Source of the DNA: Vibrio hepatarius
Lineage (GTDB): Bacteria > Pseudomonadota > Gammaproteobacteria > Enterobacterales > Vibrionaceae
NCBI RefSeq assembly: GCF_018860525.1
Contig: NZ_JAHKPM010000039.1
Coordinates: 1 to 64,000, forward strand
Reading direction: 5' to 3'
DNA: 64,000 bases
Every line of letters starts with the position of its first letter. Position 1 is the first letter of the stretch. Shown piece by piece: positions 48,647 through 61,644 of the stretch. A model generated the notes under the pieces. It was not told the DNA's origin, made no database searches, and saw only the letters and a program-made list of their open reading frames with translations. The translations under genes were made by a program, and so were the position numbers.

Positions 48647-49327
48647 ATGCCAGTAAATACAATTATGGGGTTATTTGCAAAGTCCCCAATCAAGCCTTTG
48701 CAACGCCACGTCGTGTGTGTGAACGAATGTTGCTCACACCTAGTCAACTTCTTTGAAGTCAGTTCGAAAGGAGACTGGGAGAAAGCATCAGAAATTCGCG
48801 CACAAATCTCGCATTTAGAGAAAGAAGCCGATGTTTTAAAACGTGAAATTCGTCTAAAACTACCTCGCGGTTTGTTTATGCCTGTTGATCGCAGCGATAT
48901 GCTCGAACTTCTCACACAGCAAGACAAGCTGGCAAACCTAGCCAAAGACATTGCTGGCCGTGTATATGGCCGACAACTAACTATCCCCGAACCTCTCCAA
49001 AAAAACTTTATTGCGTATGTCAAACGTTGTCTTGACGCGGCTAATCAAGCGCAAAAAGTAATCAACGAACTCGATGAGTTGTTGGAAACTGGATTCAAAG
49101 GCCGCGAAGTGACACTTGTGGCTGAGATGATCCACCAGCTAGATGAAATTGAAGATGACACCGATGCAATGCAGATCGTTCTTCGCCAGCAGTTAATGGC
49201 AGTCGAAGATAGTCTGAATCCAATCGATGTGATGTTTCTATATAAAATTCTTGAATGGGTAGGTGGCATAGCAGATCAGGCGCAACGCGTTGGTGCACGC
49301 CTTGAACTCATGCTGTCTCGTTCATAA
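48647..49327 (+). CDS. DUF47 (PhoU-like) protein, TIGR00153 family
   Basis: The 226-residue, all-helical protein begins MPVNTIMGLFAKSPIKPLQR. DUF47 proteins are PhoU-like and are commonly encoded before Pit phosphate transporters, which they are thought to control. Here pit follows 126 bases downstream. The Asp/Glu pair pattern seen is EIRAQISHLEKEAD (about residue 55) and HQLDEIEDDTDAMQI (about 172), the metal-binding type of repeats. ATG 48641 is an alternative start. Confidence 0.88.
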   Translation: MPVNTIMGLFAKSPIKPLQRHVVCVNECCSHLVNFFEVSSKGDWEKASEIRAQISHLEKEADVLKREIRLKLPRGLFMPVDRSDMLELLTQQDKLANLAKDIAGRVYGRQLTIPEPLQKNFIAYVKRCLDAANQAQKVINELDELLETGFKGREVTLVAEMIHQLDEIEDDTDAMQIVLRQQLMAVEDSLNPIDVMFLYKILEWVGGIADQAQRVGARLELMLSRS

Positions 49328-49453
49328 ACATTAAGTAACTAAATAACGAAGAGCATTTTAAACACTCCCCCTAATAAGCGATTGATTATTTGACGCTAAG
49401 GGGTTTTGTCGTGCCTGATTTGCTCCGCTTGTTATCAACAACTAGGTATTACG

Positions 49454-50713
49454 ATGGATATCCTTGCGAACTACGGCACTGTCCTGATTATTATTGCGGC
49501 CATTTTTGGCTTTATGATGGCTATTGGTATTGGCGCAAATGATGTTGCCAATGCAATGGGAACATCAGTAGGTTCTAAAGCATTAACCGTAAAACAAGCG
49601 ATCATTATCGCAATGATTTTTGAATTTGCGGGGGCTTACCTTGCCGGCGGAGAAGTGACAGACACCATTCGTAAAGGTGTAATTGAAACATCACTCTTTG
49701 CCAGCCAACCCGATGTCCTTGTCTTTGGTATGATGTCTGCTCTACTTGCTGCAGGCTCTTGGTTACTTCTCGCTTCTTATATGGGCTGGCCAGTATCGAC
49801 AACTCACTCCATAATAGGCGCAATTATCGGTTTTGCCTGTGTTTCAGTGGGTACAGAGGCCGTCGATTGGGGATCAGTCAAAGGAATCGTAGGGAGTTGG
49901 ATTATTACACCCATTATCTCTGGATTCTTCGCTTACGTCATTTTTGTCAGTGCACAACGGCTGATTTTTGATACTGAGAAACCACTATTTAATGCTAAGC
50001 GCTTTGTCCCCATATACATGTTCATCACTACCATGGTGATTGCACTAGTAACAATTAAAAAAGGTTTAAAGCACGTCGGGCTTCACCTTTCTAACAGTGA
50101 AGCTTGGGTATGTGCGGCAATAGTTTCTACCATCGTTATGGTGGGTGGATATCTGTATATTCAGAAAAAATTCTCCAGCCGTGAAGATGATCATGGGTTT
50201 GCTGGTGTGGAAGGTATATTCAGCGTTCTAATGGTTATCACTGCCTGTGCAATGGCATTCGCCCATGGTTCAAATGATGTGGCAAACGCAATTGGTCCTC
50301 TTTCAGCAATAGCCTCTACAATTGAGCATATGGGTGAGATTACAGATAAAAGTTCAATTGCATGGTGGATTTTACCTCTTGGTGGCTTAGGGATCGTAGT
50401 GGGTTTAGCAACCCTAGGACACAAAGTGATGGCTACTGTTGGAACAGGCATCACTGAGCTAACACCAAGTCGTGGATTTGCAGCTCAGCTTGCCACTGCA
50501 TGTACCGTCGTTCTAGCTTCTGGTACAGGACTTCCTATTTCTACCACTCAAACGCTTGTCGGTGCCGTGCTAGGTGTTGGCTTTGCACGTGGTATTGCCG
50601 CGTTAAATCTAGGTGTGGTACGAAACATCGTAGCTTCATGGATTGTTACTCTTCCCGCAGGCGCACTACTTGCCGTTGTGTTCTTCTATATCATTCAAGC
50701 AGCATTTACTTAA
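49454..50713 (+). CDS. pit: Low-affinity inorganic phosphate transporter (Pit family)
   Basis: Pit moves metal-phosphate with protons or Na+. The 419-residue membrane protein has the duplicated PiT signature: GIGANDVANAMGTSVGSKAL (about residue 23) and AFAHGSNDVANAIGPLSAIA (about residue 270). It has about 10 hydrophobic helices. The frame opens at 49406, but MDILANYGT at 49454 is the natural N terminus. The DUF47 gene directly upstream forms the usual pair. Vibrio Pit may use Na+; not shown here. Confidence 0.93.
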   Translation: MDILANYGTVLIIIAAIFGFMMAIGIGANDVANAMGTSVGSKALTVKQAIIIAMIFEFAGAYLAGGEVTDTIRKGVIETSLFASQPDVLVFGMMSALLAAGSWLLLASYMGWPVSTTHSIIGAIIGFACVSVGTEAVDWGSVKGIVGSWIITPIISGFFAYVIFVSAQRLIFDTEKPLFNAKRFVPIYMFITTMVIALVTIKKGLKHVGLHLSNSEAWVCAAIVSTIVMVGGYLYIQKKFSSREDDHGFAGVEGIFSVLMVITACAMAFAHGSNDVANAIGPLSAIASTIEHMGEITDKSSIAWWILPLGGLGIVVGLATLGHKVMATVGTGITELTPSRGFAAQLATACTVVLASGTGLPISTTQTLVGAVLGVGFARGIAALNLGVVRNIVASWIVTLPAGALLAVVFFYIIQAAFT

Positions 50714-50767
50714 TCAATAAGGTCAATGATGTGTTAACTCGCTGTCATTATTGACTCAAATCCACAG

Positions 50768-50795
50768 AAAGGGAGGCTTAGCTTCCCTTCTTTGT
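50768..50795 (+). terminator. pit terminator
   Basis: AAGGGAGGC and GCTTCCCTT pair over eight of nine positions around TTA, followed by a T-rich tract. It lies 55 bases after the pit stop. Confidence 0.65.
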
Positions 50796-50881
50796 TGCAG
50801 TAGCGCCTGAAACTACTTACTATTTGTTATTAAGGGCTGTTTACCCAGAAAGTGTTAGAAAAAACTGTTAAAGGATTGATC

Positions 50882-51493
50882 GTGAAAAAACTGGTTTGCT
50901 TGGTTTTAGCTTCAATATTGGTTACACCCGTCGCATTAGCTAAAAGCCGTTACATCGCAGATAACTTATTTACCTACATGCACTCAGGTCCGAGTAACCA
51001 ATTCCGAATTATCGGCAGTGTCGATGCAGGGGATAGGGTGACTTACCTAACCGCTGATAAAGATACTGGGTATACTCAAATCCAAGACAGTAAAGGCCGT
51101 AAGGGCTGGGTTGAAAGCCGCTTTGTCACCACTCGTGAGAGCATGGCGCTGCGCTTACCTAAGATTGAAAAAGAATTGTCTGATGTGAAAGCTAAACTCG
51201 CCAACGCACGTTCCAATGCTGATCAAGAAAAAGCAGGGTTAGCCGGGTCTTTAGAAAATCGAAACCGTCAAATCGCTGATCTAGAAAAAAGCCATGGTGA
51301 AATTAGCCAGCAGTTGACGGCATCACAGGAAGAAGTCCGCAACCTAAGAGCTAAATTAGATACGCAAAAGGACGACTTATTGCTTAAGTACTTTATGTAC
51401 GGGGGCGGCGTCGCTGGTATCGGCTTACTATTTGGTCTTATTCTTCCTCATATTATTCCACGTAGAAAGCGTTCACCTTCGGGCTGGGCATAA
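50882..51493 (+). CDS. SH3-domain membrane protein, YgiM / TIGR04211 type
   Basis: The 203-residue protein has a signal peptide (VKKLVCLVLASILVTPVALA), a bacterial SH3 domain (about residues 22-85, RYIADNLFTYMHSGPSNQFR, then GWVESRFV), a coiled coil (about 95-170) and a C-terminal helix (MYGGGVAGIGLLFGLILPHI) followed by basic residues, so it is probably anchored at the C terminus. The start is GTG at 50882 with AAGGA upstream. In E. coli ygiM is beside cca, which lies near here too. Function unclear. Confidence 0.88.
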   Translation: MKKLVCLVLASILVTPVALAKSRYIADNLFTYMHSGPSNQFRIIGSVDAGDRVTYLTADKDTGYTQIQDSKGRKGWVESRFVTTRESMALRLPKIEKELSDVKAKLANARSNADQEKAGLAGSLENRNRQIADLEKSHGEISQQLTASQEEVRNLRAKLDTQKDDLLLKYFMYGGGVAGIGLLFGLILPHIIPRRKRSPSGWA

Positions 51494-51525
51494 ATTTCTT
51501 TGTGGACTAAATTGAGTACGGTTTA

Positions 51526-51549
51526 AAAAGGTCGCATACGCGACCTTTT
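51526..51549. terminator. Bidirectional terminator between the SH3 gene and gspB
   Basis: AAAAGGTCGC and GCGACCTTTT are perfect complements around ATAC. T runs lie on both sides. It overlaps the last bases of gspB. Confidence 0.85.
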
Positions 51550-52297
51550 ATCCTTGCCAATCATATAGTGCAGGCACCTGAATCTCTAAACCATTGAAAG
51601 AGATAACACTATACTGCGACTCTATATTCTGAAGTTGAATATCCTCACTTATCCAGTCCCCTTCTCGATACTCAGTACCATTTATCTTAGCCCAACGTTT
51701 GTCTGGATTACTTGAATAAACATGAGTCTGGAAATCAAGAGGTGGTAATTTACCCTGCCACTCACGACTATTAAGTACAAGATCAGACGTGTTTCTACTT
51801 TGGCTAGATACTTCGCGATTGTCGAGTGCTGATTCAACGCGCAGCGCAAGCTCTGGAGACAATCCAGACAAGTCTAAATTTTCTATCAGGCTATCATTGT
51901 CTACAATGGCTGGTGATTTGTCTTCTTGCTGAGGAGAAATGGCATCAGGTATCAATGTGGATGTGTCTGGTTTAACACTTACTGGAGGTAAAAAATCATA
52001 GGTCTCTCGAAGAGTGCCAAATGATGGATAGTTTAGAGTGTAATACTGAAATGAAATTTTCTGCACTTGTGATTGAGGCTGATTAGCTATTTCCCATGCG
52101 GCCAACTGCTCATTGTAATTATGATAAATGCCTGCAACTCCCCCCCAAAATGCTGGAGTAAAAACGAGAGTCGCAAGTAGCCAGATCGGAACTGCGCGTT
52201 GCACTGATTTGCTTATCGTTGGTTGCCTATATTCAAATGTACTGAATGTCTGATGATTCTGCTCTGAATGTTCTAATGCTTGTAATACTTTCGACAT
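51548..52297 (-). CDS. gspB: GspB-type protein of the type II secretion system
   Basis: GspB/ExeB works with GspA/ExeA in placing the secretin of type II secretion in the outer membrane. The 249-residue protein has a short cytoplasmic segment, a single transmembrane helix (AVPIWLLATLVFTPAFWGGV, about residues 35-54), a variable periplasmic linker and a C-terminal domain (PPLDFQTHVYSSNPDKRWAK). It overlaps gspA by one base. The main type II secretion genes are not in the window. Confidence 0.87.
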   Translation of the reverse strand: MSKVLQALEHSEQNHQTFSTFEYRQPTISKSVQRAVPIWLLATLVFTPAFWGGVAGIYHNYNEQLAAWEIANQPQSQVQKISFQYYTLNYPSFGTLRETYDFLPPVSVKPDTSTLIPDAISPQQEDKSPAIVDNDSLIENLDLSGLSPELALRVESALDNREVSSQSRNTSDLVLNSREWQGKLPPLDFQTHVYSSNPDKRWAKINGTEYREGDWISEDIQLQNIESQYSVISFNGLEIQVPALYDWQG

Positions 52298-53895
52298 TAT
52301 ACCTCTCCCTTAGGCTGTTCAAGTGAAGGTGCTTCATCCTGAGAGAGCTTTTCTAAACGCTGTAATGTTTTTTGTCCTGCGATACCGTCAACATGTAAAC
52401 CTTGCCATTGTTGAAATAACTTAATTTTATTTATCAATTCATTACCATAAAAGTCGCTATCTACTTCAGACTCACCTAATGCTTTAGACAAACGCCTATT
52501 CAATTCATAAATCGCAGGCCCAGACATTTTTGGCTTAAGCGTTTGATGCCAATAACCTCGCCAAACCTGATAGTATTCCCCTTTCCATAAACTCATTAGC
52601 TTATCAATTGGTAACTCAATTCTCTGCTCAGCCACCAATAATTGAGCCATTTCATCACCTAACTTATACAAGACTGCATAACTCTGTCGCCCTTCACTAT
52701 TTAGAGTCAATAACACTGGTACATTTGCTTCCTTCAATACGGAAAGCGTACCATTTGACTGTGCACATCGAAAAGCACCTTCACTTCCTTGCCGACACAG
52801 TCGCTCAACAACAGAAGCCTGAATTCCCCACACACGGTAGAGCACATCCATTGACTGCTGAAAATTATCAGACTGCGAGAGTGTATGCATTAATTGAGGT
52901 GGGAAGACTTCCTCTTCAACCATGTTGACAACCTGAGGAGGGTACTTTTCAACAATATACTGATGAATCAGGTTATCTACCAATTGGGGAGCCATCCAAT
53001 AGCTTACCGCTGTGAATACTGCTCCAATAGCACTGGCTTTTAACCAGGATGAGCTACGAGGAGCTGACTCAACAAATTGGTAGGAAGATTGAAAGCTCAT
53101 GATTTCCCGGCAAGCAACTTCAACACTTGAATGACTTGGGATTGTTTCCCCAATCCTATAGGCTTGCTTTAATGCTGCATCACAAATTAGATTGATTAAT
53201 CGCGGAATACCAAAAGAATGTTCTGAGATAAATTTTAATGACTTAGACGAAAATAAACCGCTATCTCCACCAGCCAACTCTAAACGATAACGAATATACA
53301 GTGTGGCTTCTTTAACATCTAAAGGTAATAAATGGTATCGACCCGTAATACGTTGTGCAAGCTGGCGCAACTGAGGCATTTTCAGCCTCTGCTGAAGTTC
53401 AGGCTGTCCAACAAGCAGCACTTGTAGTAGTTTCTGGTTATCCGTTTCTAAGTTTGTTAATAATCTCAATTGCTCAAGCACTTCGGCAGAAAGATGCTGA
53501 GCCTCATCAATTACTAATAAAGTTTGAATGCCATTAGCGTAACTACTAAGTAAAAAATCATGAATCTGTTGGTTAAATTGTTTAAGTGTGCCACCTGAGT
53601 GATACTCAATTGAAAACTCATCGCAAATCGCTTCAAGCAGCTCTAAACTTGAAAAAGTGGGATTAAGGATAAGGCCGGTCTGAGTGTCACTGTCCAGAGA
53701 TTTTAGTAACGTTCTAACTAAAGTGGTTTTCCCTGTGCCGACTTCACCAGATAGCATAGCAAATCCACCACCTTCCCCAAGACCCGCTTGCAAACGAAAC
53801 ATGGCTTCTTTATGTCGTTGGCTTTGGAATAAAAAACGAGAGCTTGGTACTATCGAAAAAGGCAGCTCTGTGAATCCAAAATGTTTCTTATACAT
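52297..53895 (-). CDS. gspA: GspA-type ATPase of the type II secretion system
   Basis: GspA/ExeA is an AAA+ ATPase with a peptidoglycan-binding tail that helps secretin assembly. The protein (532 residues) begins MYKKHFGFTELPFSIVPSSR and has Walker A GEVGTGKTTLVRT (about residue 50) and Walker B TLLVIDEAQHL. A transmembrane segment follows near residue 280. The C-terminal peptidoglycan-binding domain has NKIKLFQQWQGLHVDGIAGQ continuing KTLQRL. I chose ATG 53895; upstream codons overlap cca's leader. It is divergent from cca. Confidence 0.9.
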   Translation of the reverse strand: MYKKHFGFTELPFSIVPSSRFLFQSQRHKEAMFRLQAGLGEGGGFAMLSGEVGTGKTTLVRTLLKSLDSDTQTGLILNPTFSSLELLEAICDEFSIEYHSGGTLKQFNQQIHDFLLSSYANGIQTLLVIDEAQHLSAEVLEQLRLLTNLETDNQKLLQVLLVGQPELQQRLKMPQLRQLAQRITGRYHLLPLDVKEATLYIRYRLELAGGDSGLFSSKSLKFISEHSFGIPRLINLICDAALKQAYRIGETIPSHSSVEVACREIMSFQSSYQFVESAPRSSSWLKASAIGAVFTAVSYWMAPQLVDNLIHQYIVEKYPPQVVNMVEEEVFPPQLMHTLSQSDNFQQSMDVLYRVWGIQASVVERLCRQGSEGAFRCAQSNGTLSVLKEANVPVLLTLNSEGRQSYAVLYKLGDEMAQLLVAEQRIELPIDKLMSLWKGEYYQVWRGYWHQTLKPKMSGPAIYELNRRLSKALGESEVDSDFYGNELINKIKLFQQWQGLHVDGIAGQKTLQRLEKLSQDEAPSLEQPKGEV

Positions 53896-53985
53896 GTCTC
53901 TCATCTCTGGGAATTTACTGATAAGAAAAGTAACATTGCTAGCACTAATAGCCAATGCAAATATCCGAATATAAGAGGGATACCT

Positions 53986-55233
53986 GTGCAAATATTTCTA
54001 GTTGGTGGCGCGGTGCGCGATAGATTACTTAACATTGCCGTCCATGACCAAGATTGGGTTGTTGTAGGCGCCACTCCTGACAATTTAATCAAAAATGGAT
54101 TTGTAGCTGTAGGCAAAGATTTCCCTGTTTTTTTACATCCCGAGACCAAACAAGAATATGCCTTAGCAAGAACAGAAAGAAAAACAGGATCTGGGTATAA
54201 AGGGTTTGATTGTTATTTTTCATCTGATATCACTATTGAAGAAGATCTTCTTCGCCGCGATCTGACCATCAATGCCATGGCTCAAGACAGCAAGGGGAGG
54301 ATAATCGATCCCTATGGTGGTCAAACCGATCTAAATAATCGTATCCTAAGGCATGTTTCTAGTGCCTTTGTCGAAGATCCTCTACGTGTTCTTAGAGTCG
54401 CACGCTTTGCTGCCAAACTTCAGCATCTCGGCTTTACTATTGCTGAAGAAACTCAAGATTTAATGAAGCAAATTGTCATGTCCAAAGAGCTTGAGCATTT
54501 AACTGCTGAGCGTGTATGGCAAGAATGGCATAAATCTCTTTCTACTCAAGACCCACAAGTTTTCTTATCAGCACTTCGTAACTGCGGAGCACTAAAAGTC
54601 GTTCTTCCAGAACTCGACGGCTTGTTTGGTGTCCCTCAACCAGAAAAATGGCACCCTGAAATAGACACGGGTATTCATAATTTATTAGTTGCCAAACAAA
54701 TTGCACTTTTAACGCCATCAACAAAAGTTCGCTTCGCCGCACAAATGCATGATCTAGGTAAAGGAGTCACCCCAAAGGCTGAGTGGCCTAGCCATAAGAA
54801 GCACTGTCATACTGGCCAAAATATTATCAAGCAATTATGCGACCGGATACGAGTACCGAATGAATATCGAGAGTTAGCTTTAATAGTCTGTAAACAACAT
54901 TCAAATATACATAGTGCAGAAGAATTAAGGGCAGAAACGATACTGAAAGTGCTTAACAGTTTCGATGTTTGGCGTAAACCAGAGCGATTAAAAGAAGTAT
55001 TACTTGCTTGCATGGCAGATAGTCGTGGGCGTACTGGATATGAAAAGACAGATTATCCTCAGAAAACCCTTTTTGAACAGGCCTATCAAGCTGCCTTATC
55101 TATTAATGTCCAAGAAATTATTAAAGATGGATTTCAAGATGGAGCGATTCGTGAAGAAATGGAGAAACGAAGAATAGAAGCCATTAGAAGCTTTCGCAAA
55201 ACATTGCCTAAGAACAGCCCATTAAACCCATAG
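53986..55233 (+). CDS. cca: tRNA nucleotidyltransferase (CCA-adding)
   Basis: Cca adds or repairs the 3' CCA of tRNA. The 415-residue protein has the nucleotidyltransferase motif VGGAVRDRLLNIAVHDQDWV (about residues 6-25), RRDLTINAMAQD and an HD domain in FAAQMHDLGKGVTPKAEWPS (about 248). The start is GTG at 53986 with GAGGG upstream; the frame opens earlier at 53881, within the leader shared with gspA. Length matches the HD-containing gammaproteobacterial form. Confidence 0.96.
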   Translation: MQIFLVGGAVRDRLLNIAVHDQDWVVVGATPDNLIKNGFVAVGKDFPVFLHPETKQEYALARTERKTGSGYKGFDCYFSSDITIEEDLLRRDLTINAMAQDSKGRIIDPYGGQTDLNNRILRHVSSAFVEDPLRVLRVARFAAKLQHLGFTIAEETQDLMKQIVMSKELEHLTAERVWQEWHKSLSTQDPQVFLSALRNCGALKVVLPELDGLFGVPQPEKWHPEIDTGIHNLLVAKQIALLTPSTKVRFAAQMHDLGKGVTPKAEWPSHKKHCHTGQNIIKQLCDRIRVPNEYRELALIVCKQHSNIHSAEELRAETILKVLNSFDVWRKPERLKEVLLACMADSRGRTGYEKTDYPQKTLFEQAYQAALSINVQEIIKDGFQDGAIREEMEKRRIEAIRSFRKTLPKNSPLNP

Positions 55234-55264
55234 CAGACGTGTAAAACTGAATAATTACAATAAT

Positions 55265-55293
55265 AAATCGCCTCTAACTTAGAGGCGATTTTT
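55265..55293. terminator. Terminator between cca and eno, probably bidirectional
   Basis: AAATCGCCTCTAA and TTAGAGGCGATTT are perfect 13-base complements separated by one base; the real loop will use the innermost A and T. Five T follow on the plus strand. Confidence 0.85.
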
Positions 55294-55319
55294 ACTAAAG
55301 CTATTTAGATATCAATAAA

Positions 55320-56672
<1,353 letters not shown>

Positions 56673-56694
56673 TTATGCGGCCACCTGTATCCTT

Positions 56695-58407
<1,713 letters not shown>

Positions 58408-58497
58408 TTATCGCCACAACGTGAAATATATCACACTGTCATTTTTTCTTTTTTGTTTCAAATCAAATTCGAATTGTTCTATTTTCGGTAGCCTAGA

Positions 58498-59292
58498 CTA
58501 AGGCTCTTGTCGCTTAACATGATCCCATAAGTGGTCAAGCTGCTCTAAATCAAAATCTTTCAACATCTTACCTTGCCCTGCAATAATAAACTCGATTGCC
58601 TTAAACCGTCGCACAAACTTTAAATTTGCTTTACTCAAAGCAGACTCTGGATCCTTATCTAAATGACGACTTAAATTCACCACCGCAAACAATAAGTCCC
58701 CCAGCTCTAATTCTATTTTATCTTGATTCGGTGACACCTGAAGCACTTCGTCCATGACTTCGTCAATTTCTTCACGAACTTTATCCACTACTGGTCCTAG
58801 AGAGTCCCAATCAAACCCATAACGAGCACACTTCTTTTGAATTTTATTCGCTCGAGATAAAGCAGGTAATGCGTTTGGTACAGAATCTAGAATACTTTGT
58901 TCAGCGCTGCCTTTCTTTGGCTTTTCTTTGGCTTTTTCCGCTTCCCAATTATCTGCGATCTCATCCTCACTTGAAAATTCAACGCCCGAAAAAACATGTG
59001 GATGACGTCGAGTCAGTTTTTGGTTTGCACCATCAACCACATCAGAAAACTCAAATAACCCCTGCTCTTTAGCTAATTGACTGTAGAAAATTACCTGAAA
59101 CAACAAATCACCTAGCTCTTCCTGCAGATTATCCCAATCACGATTGTGGATGGCGTCAACAACTTCGTAAGTTTCTTCTATGGTATGAGGCACAATTGTA
59201 TCGAAGGTTTGTTGCAAATCCCACGGACATCCCTGTTGAGGATCACGCAGCGTTGTCATGATTTTTTCTAACTGCTCTATCGGGTGACTCAT
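58498..59292 (-). CDS. mazG: Nucleoside triphosphate pyrophosphohydrolase MazG
   Basis: MazG hydrolyses NTPs and dNTPs to monophosphates and limits (p)ppGpp toxicity. The 264-residue protein has tandem MazG repeats: [20 protein letters not shown], then [20 protein letters not shown] (about residues 57-76), and EREID-type [13 protein letters not shown] with [20 protein letters not shown] (about 210-229). The metal-binding Glu and Asp are kept. It lies between relA and pyrG, a conserved order. Confidence 0.96.
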   Translation of the reverse strand: MSHPIEQLEKIMTTLRDPQQGCPWDLQQTFDTIVPHTIEETYEVVDAIHNRDWDNLQEELGDLLFQVIFYSQLAKEQGLFEFSDVVDGANQKLTRRHPHVFSGVEFSSEDEIADNWEAEKAKEKPKKGSAEQSILDSVPNALPALSRANKIQKKCARYGFDWDSLGPVVDKVREEIDEVMDEVLQVSPNQDKIELELGDLLFAVVNLSRHLDKDPESALSKANLKFVRRFKAIEFIIAGQGKMLKDFDLEQLDHLWDHVKRQEP

Positions 59293-59310
59293 TATTGTAT
59301 TCCTCTAAAG

Positions 59311-59341
59311 AAAAAGGTGAGTGGTTATACCACTCACCTTT
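59311..59341 (-). terminator. relA terminator
   Basis: AAGGTGAGTGG and CCACTCACCTT are perfect complements around five bases. On the minus strand the stem runs into TTTTTCTTT. It sits 18 bases after the relA stop and before mazG. Confidence 0.85.
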
Positions 59342-59358
59342 AATTAATCGCGGACAGG

Positions 59359-61578
59359 TTAACCTAATCTCTTTACAGACATGACATCTTTGATTTGTTC
59401 TACGCGCTTGGATAAGCGTGATAATACCTCAACATTGGTCACTTCAAGATCAAAGTCCATAATGGACAACTGGCTACGGTAATCAACTCGACTTTTCATA
59501 CTGTTCACCTTTATTTTTTCATTAGAAAACAGTGTAGTGATATCTTTCAGTAGTCCACCACGCTCCATTGCCTCAACACGTACAGTCAATATGTATGAAC
59601 CAACATGGCCACTTCCCCATACTGTATCTATAATTCTTTCTGGTGCATGATGACGAAGCTCTTCAAGTTGCTCGCAATCTGACCGATGAACCGAAATTCC
59701 CCGACCTTGAGTGATATAACCTGCAATTTCATCACCAGGAATAGGCTGACAACAGCGCGCTAAATGCGTCATAAGATTATCAACGCCTTCCACAACTACC
59801 GCATCTTTTTTAGGTCGACTCAAAGCCGGCGATTTGTTTTCCGCTTCTTTAAGTTTTTCAAGCGCCTGTTGATCTTCTTCTTCAGCTGTAGGCTTATTAA
59901 CGAGGGCATTAATATGATTGATGATCTGGTTAATACGTAAATCACCGCTACCAATCCCAACAAAAAGTTCATCTGCACTATTTATATTAAATCGCTTAAG
60001 TGCGTATTTCTCAGCGTCTTTTAGCGTTGCACCTATTTTAGTTAACTCAGATTCGAGGATTTCTCTACCCGCCTCTAAGTTTTTCTCTCGCGATTGTTTA
60101 CGAAACCAAGCATTAATTTTCGCCCGAGCTCTTCCAGAAGTTACAAAACCCATTGATGGGTTTAACCAATCACGAGAAGGGTTAGGCTCCTTAGAAGTAA
60201 TAATCTCAACCTGGTCACCCATGGTGAGTTTATGAGTGAAAGGCACGATACGGCCAGCAACCTTAGCTCCAATACAACGATGACCTACTTCAGAGTGAAT
60301 ATGGTATGCAAAGTCAAGCGGAGTCGCCCCCATTGGTAAATCAACCACATCACCACGAGGTGTAAATGCATAAACGCGGTCATCAAAAACTTGGCTGCGA
60401 ACTTCATCAAGCATCTCACCAGAATCTGACATTTCTTCTTGCCAATCAAGCAGCTTACGTAGCCAAGTGATTTTTTCATCATAACCACTGCGTCCACCGC
60501 CACCTTCTTTGTATTTCCAGTGAGCTGCAACACCAAGTTCTGAGTCTTCATGCATGTCTTTTGTGCGGATCTGAATCTCAATCGTCTTGCCTTCAGGGCC
60601 TAGAATGACAGTATGTATCGATTGATACCCATTAGGCTTGGGGTTAGCGACATAATCGTCAAATTCACCAGGTAAATGTCTGTGTTTAGTATGAACAACA
60701 CCTAATGCCGCATAACAATCTTGAAGTTGATCAGCAATGATACGTACTGCACGAACATCAAATAGCTCGTCAAATGCCAAGCTTTTTTTCTGCATTTTGC
60801 GCCAAATACTGTAAATATGCTTGGGCCGCCCACTCACTTCAGCATTGATCCCTGAAACATTGATTTCACTGGATAAATCGTCAACAAAATCTTGGATGTA
60901 TTGTTCACGCACGATACGGCGTTCAGAGAGTTGCTTTGCGATTTGCTTGTACGTATCAGGTTGCTGATAGCGAAATGCATAATCTTCAATTTCCCACTTA
61001 AGCTGGCCAATACCTAAACGATTAGCAAGAGGGGCGTATATATTGGTACATTCTTTAGCTGCCGCACATCGAACTTCATTAGGAGCCTTTTTAACCTCAA
61101 TCAAGTTACAGATTCGCTCAGCCAATTTAATGATTACACAGCGGAAATCATCAACCATGGCAAGTAACATTCGACGAACATTATCAACCTGAGCTGATGC
61201 AGCAGTCCCTTCTATCGTGACATTCAGTTGCCCAAGAGCTGCCATTTCTTCCACACCATCAATCAGCTTGATGGTTTCTTTACCAAAATCTTCTTCTAAT
61301 ACCTCACGTTTATAAGCACCACTTGATACCAATGGGAACAGCAGCGCAGAAACTAGAGTAGCCTTGTCCATAGAAAGTGTCGTCAGGATTTCGATCATTT
61401 CCCGGCCACGCCACAGTAACAAGGCCTTTTGTTCCTTGTCAGCCAAAATAGTTTCGCAGTGTAGGTATACCTCTTTGAGGCGCTTTGCCACTTTGGTATC
61501 TTGTTTTAGGCTCGCGACCCAAGTATCTAACTCAAACTGCTCATCTTGATTCAAGTGTGCGCTTCGTACCGCAACCAT
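59359..61578 (-). CDS. relA: GTP pyrophosphokinase RelA
   Basis: RelA makes (p)ppGpp on ribosomes stalled by uncharged tRNA. The 739-residue protein begins MVAVRSAHLNQDEQFELDTW. The N-terminal HD-like domain lacks the HD hydrolase dyad (LVSALLFPLVSSG), so it should be synthetase-only. The synthetase domain has FDELFDVRAVRII and EFDDYVANPKPNGYQSIHTV. TGS (RVYAFTPRGDVVDLPMGATP) and ACT domains follow. It is upstream of mazG and downstream of rlmD. Confidence 0.97.
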   Translation of the reverse strand: MVAVRSAHLNQDEQFELDTWVASLKQDTKVAKRLKEVYLHCETILADKEQKALLLWRGREMIEILTTLSMDKATLVSALLFPLVSSGAYKREVLEEDFGKETIKLIDGVEEMAALGQLNVTIEGTAASAQVDNVRRMLLAMVDDFRCVIIKLAERICNLIEVKKAPNEVRCAAAKECTNIYAPLANRLGIGQLKWEIEDYAFRYQQPDTYKQIAKQLSERRIVREQYIQDFVDDLSSEINVSGINAEVSGRPKHIYSIWRKMQKKSLAFDELFDVRAVRIIADQLQDCYAALGVVHTKHRHLPGEFDDYVANPKPNGYQSIHTVILGPEGKTIEIQIRTKDMHEDSELGVAAHWKYKEGGGGRSGYDEKITWLRKLLDWQEEMSDSGEMLDEVRSQVFDDRVYAFTPRGDVVDLPMGATPLDFAYHIHSEVGHRCIGAKVAGRIVPFTHKLTMGDQVEIITSKEPNPSRDWLNPSMGFVTSGRARAKINAWFRKQSREKNLEAGREILESELTKIGATLKDAEKYALKRFNINSADELFVGIGSGDLRINQIINHINALVNKPTAEEEDQQALEKLKEAENKSPALSRPKKDAVVVEGVDNLMTHLARCCQPIPGDEIAGYITQGRGISVHRSDCEQLEELRHHAPERIIDTVWGSGHVGSYILTVRVEAMERGGLLKDITTLFSNEKIKVNSMKSRVDYRSQLSIMDFDLEVTNVEVLSRLSKRVEQIKDVMSVKRLG

Positions 61579-61644
61579 TATCTTTGTCCTGTTTTACTTT
61601 CTATTTTCGTAAGGTAAGACTGCTCTATACGAGGTAAGTTCTTA